Shown: positions 31,260-32,345 of the stretch, piece by piece | Layout: each line of letters begins with the position of its first letter | Position numbering within the stretch: position 1 is the stretch's first letter | Source: Candidatus Bathyarchaeota archaeon | GTDB taxonomy: Archaea > Thermoproteota > Bathyarchaeia > Bathyarchaeales > Bathycorpusculaceae | Reading direction: 5' to 3' | Assembly (NCBI GenBank): GCA_023488905.1 | Contig: JAMDCQ010000022.1 | Span: 1-32,345 of the forward strand | DNA: 32,345 nt | The notes under the pieces: model-generated | What the model saw: the letters and a program-made list of their open reading frames with translations, nothing else | The model's database searches: none | Told to the model about the DNA's origin: nothing | Made by a program: the position numbers and the translations under genes

Positions 31260-31290
31260 TTTTATTTTAATCATAGTATTTATAGAAGCT

Positions 31291-31479
31291 ATGCTTAAAT
31301 CCAAAAATATTGCTTTTATAGGATTTATGGGAGTTATAGCTCTGGCAAGGTTTACAAACGGAACCATGAACCTGCCAAAAGAAGTCAAAGAAGTCCTCAA
31401 CATCACAGAGACCAAAGGCAAAATAGCATTCATCAAAGACCCCAACGGCAAAATCTACATAGAAAAAGCCTCCACATAA
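31291..31479 (+). CDS. AbrB-type small DNA-binding protein (orphan)
   Basis: A 62-residue product from ATG 31291. ATG 31327 (MGVIALARFTNGTMNLPKEV) is an alternative start that removes a short leader. The AbrB core is ARFTNGTMNLPKEVKEVLNI, then GKIAFIKDPNGKIYIEKA. No toxin follows: the next 290 bp are without a gene. It could be an orphan antitoxin or a stand-alone repressor. A longer reading back to 31141 crosses the palindromic promoter and is not used. Confidence 0.75.
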   Translation: MLKSKNIAFIGFMGVIALARFTNGTMNLPKEVKEVLNITETKGKIAFIKDPNGKIYIEKAST

Positions 31480-31772
31480 CCGCCTTTCTTTTCCAGGCTA
31501 CATCGCTAGTCATATAGAGACTTTTAAAGCACCAAGAATAGCGCCGCCAAAATCTTCACAAACCAACTCCACACACTCGATAAGACTAGACCTTTTTGGG
31601 GAACCTTGCGGAGGTGGCGTTAGTTGCATCCATACTCTTCTGCATTGGTTATTGTCTGTATTTTACATATAAATTTTACCATTTTGCTTGTTTTGGTTTT
31701 TTTGGTATAATAGTGTTTTTTACCACTTAGAATTATTTGGCAGAAATGTAACATTATACTTGGGTAACATAA
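31480..31772. other. Gene-free A/T-rich stretch upstream of the second AbrB gene
   Basis: No gene seen. TATA-like sites ACATATAAATTTTA (about 31661) and GGTATAATAG (about 31702), several T-runs and an A/T-rich end precede the AbrB start at 31773. One of these is probably its promoter, but I cannot choose between them. Confidence 0.35.
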
Positions 31773-31940
31773 TTGGAAGAAAAGATCTTAGGCGTCAGCA
31801 AAGTACAACCAAACAACAGAATAACAATCATTCGTAAAGTACAAAAAAAGTTAAACGTCAACGTAGGCGACGTTCTAATGTACATAGAAGATGACAAAGG
31901 AAACATCACAATAAAGAAAGTCCAACTAAAACCAACCTAA
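31773..31940 (+). CDS. AbrB-type small DNA-binding protein, source of the terminal inverted repeat
   Basis: A 55-residue product from TTG 31773: MEEKILGVSKVQPNNRITII, then KLNVNVGDVLMYIEDDKGNI and TIKKV. This is a typical AbrB domain with the G-D-V-L turn. It lies 28 bp before a frameshifted RHH gene, so the two form an antitoxin-like pair without a toxin. Bases 31846-31923 of this gene are repeated perfectly, inverted, at the end of the window. Confidence 0.75.
   Translation: MEEKILGVSKVQPNNRITIIRKVQKKLNVNVGDVLMYIEDDKGNITIKKVQLKPT
31846..31923 (+). repeat. 78-nt perfect inverted repeat, left arm
   Basis: Identical to the reverse complement of 32268-32345 over all 78 bases, with 344 bp between the arms. 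The right arm runs into the window end, so the repeat may be longer. The match covers the AbrB coding sequence from KLNVNVGD to KKV. Confidence 0.95.
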
Positions 31941-31968
31941 TCAAGGAAATTGACAGATAGGTGCAGTC

Positions 31969-32123
31969 ATGCCCCAACAATACGTCAACATAAAAATACC
32001 CATCGAATTAGCGGATGAAATAGATAAAGTTCTTGAAAAAAAGGTACTGGGCTATACCGTAGCCGAGCGGAATTCGTAGCGGAATCAGTCAGGGAAAAAC
32101 TAATCCATGTCAAAAAATTATAG
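31969..32123 (+). pseudogene. Frameshifted ribbon-helix-helix protein
   Basis: Reads MPQQYVNIKIPIELADEIDK then VLEKKVLGYT in the first frame and continues as AEFVAESVREKLIHVKKL in another. A single missing base in ACCGTAGC (about 32061-32068) would restore the usual G-Y-x-R-S-R-A-E-F RHH motif. It is a paralogue of the intact RHH gene at 30880, with a nearly identical leader and start. Either the gene is inactivated or the base is an assembly error. Confidence 0.75.
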
Positions 32124-32262
32124 ATTATCCCCTTTTGGTGCGTAAAAAGCTTAGTGATTATTCAATAGCAACTGCACCCCATCTCACCTCAAAAGCCCTC
32201 CGTACGCCGATTCCTTTTCTTTTTCTGTTAGTTTTGTGCGTTTGCTTGTATATCCACTTGTT

Positions 32263-32345
32263 TTAGGGGACTTTCTTTATTGTGATGTTTCCTTTGTCAT
32301 CTTCTATGTACATTAGAACGTCGCCTACGTTGACGTTTAACTTTT
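32263..32345 (-). CDS. Third AbrB-type gene, 3' part only (cut by window end)
   Basis: The minus-strand reading KLNVNVGDVLMYIEDDKGNI then TIKKVP ends at a stop (TAA) at 32263-32265. It duplicates the AbrB gene at 31773 except for the last codons, where the copies diverge (KKVP here, KKVQLKPT there). The 5' part lies outside the window. Confidence 0.7.
   Translation of the reverse strand, partial: KLNVNVGDVLMYIEDDKGNITIKKVP
32268..32345 (-). repeat. 78-nt perfect inverted repeat, right arm (reaches window end)
   Basis: Exact reverse complement of 31846-31923. The identity stops at 32267 towards the inside and is cut by the window end on the outside. Confidence 0.95.

Noticed and set aside
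1-32345. CRISPR arrays, insertion sequences, integrase or transposase genes
   Set aside because: No regularly spaced repeats, no transposase or integrase motifs and no IS-type terminal repeats with a gene between were seen. The inverted repeats found enclose ordinary genes.

Overview
This window is from an archaeal chromosome. It carries archaeal/eukaryotic-type information genes (uL3, uL4, uL23, uL2, uS19, eS6, eS24, eS31, aIF2-gamma, aIF5A, Rpo7, Spt4, Nob1, an Fcf1-like PIN protein and Sec61-beta), a GTP-dependent dephospho-CoA kinase, TATA-box promoters and an uninterrupted archaeal tRNA-Glu. Gene content, the secreted PQQ-type beta-propeller protein, the fused Fae-Hps enzyme and the zinc-ribbon/DUF996 genes suggest a TACK-side lineage such as Bathyarchaeia. 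That placement is inference. The last bases end inside an inverted repeat, so the window may stop at an assembly break.

Layout. 1-1300: a partial gene and two unrecognised small genes. 1609-4855: ribosomal cluster uL3-uL4-uL23-uL2-uS19, cut off from its usual uL22-uS3 continuation and bracketed by an inverted pair of 44-nt repeats. 4856-5484: gene-free, with TATA-like sites and a repeat. 5485-9867: aIF5A, NAD kinase with Nob1, a DUF2070 membrane protein, an Sm-like protein and Sec61-beta (only 56 codons). 10130-15023: a frameshifted secreted protein, a structured intergenic region, a large secreted beta-propeller protein, and a membrane protein/winged-helix pair. 15061-20285: the archaeal block eS6-aIF2-gamma-(Nudix on the other strand)-Fcf1-like PIN-Rpo7-Spt4-dephospho-CoA kinase-eS24-eS31-small conserved protein. 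20366-25176: MFS transporter, an HTH-Fae-Hps triple-domain protein, a small membrane protein and an M32 carboxypeptidase. 25298-27216: DUF996/zinc-ribbon membrane protein, single C2H2 zinc-finger protein, then an AbrB/PIN (VapBC-like) module lying between a decayed tRNA-Glu copy and an intact tRNA-Glu. 27287-30801: coiled-coil protein, HD-domain phosphohydrolase, thymidylate kinase and a TrmB-type regulator. 30880-32345: a cluster of very small DNA-binding-type genes (RHH, zinc ribbon, AbrB, AbrB, frameshifted RHH) ending in a perfect 78-nt inverted repeat of the AbrB coding sequence.

How the genes fit together. Most of the window serves translation, transcription and cofactor supply. The Fae-Hps enzyme links formaldehyde handling to ribulose-phosphate metabolism, and its N-terminal helix-turn-helix suggests an enzyme that might also bind DNA. 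The right end is accessory: toxin-antitoxin-type modules, orphan antitoxin-like regulators, pseudogenes and repeats. The most unusual points are the HTH-Fae-Hps fusion, the tRNA-flanked VapBC cassette, the inverted repeats around the split ribosomal cluster, and the terminal AbrB inverted repeat.
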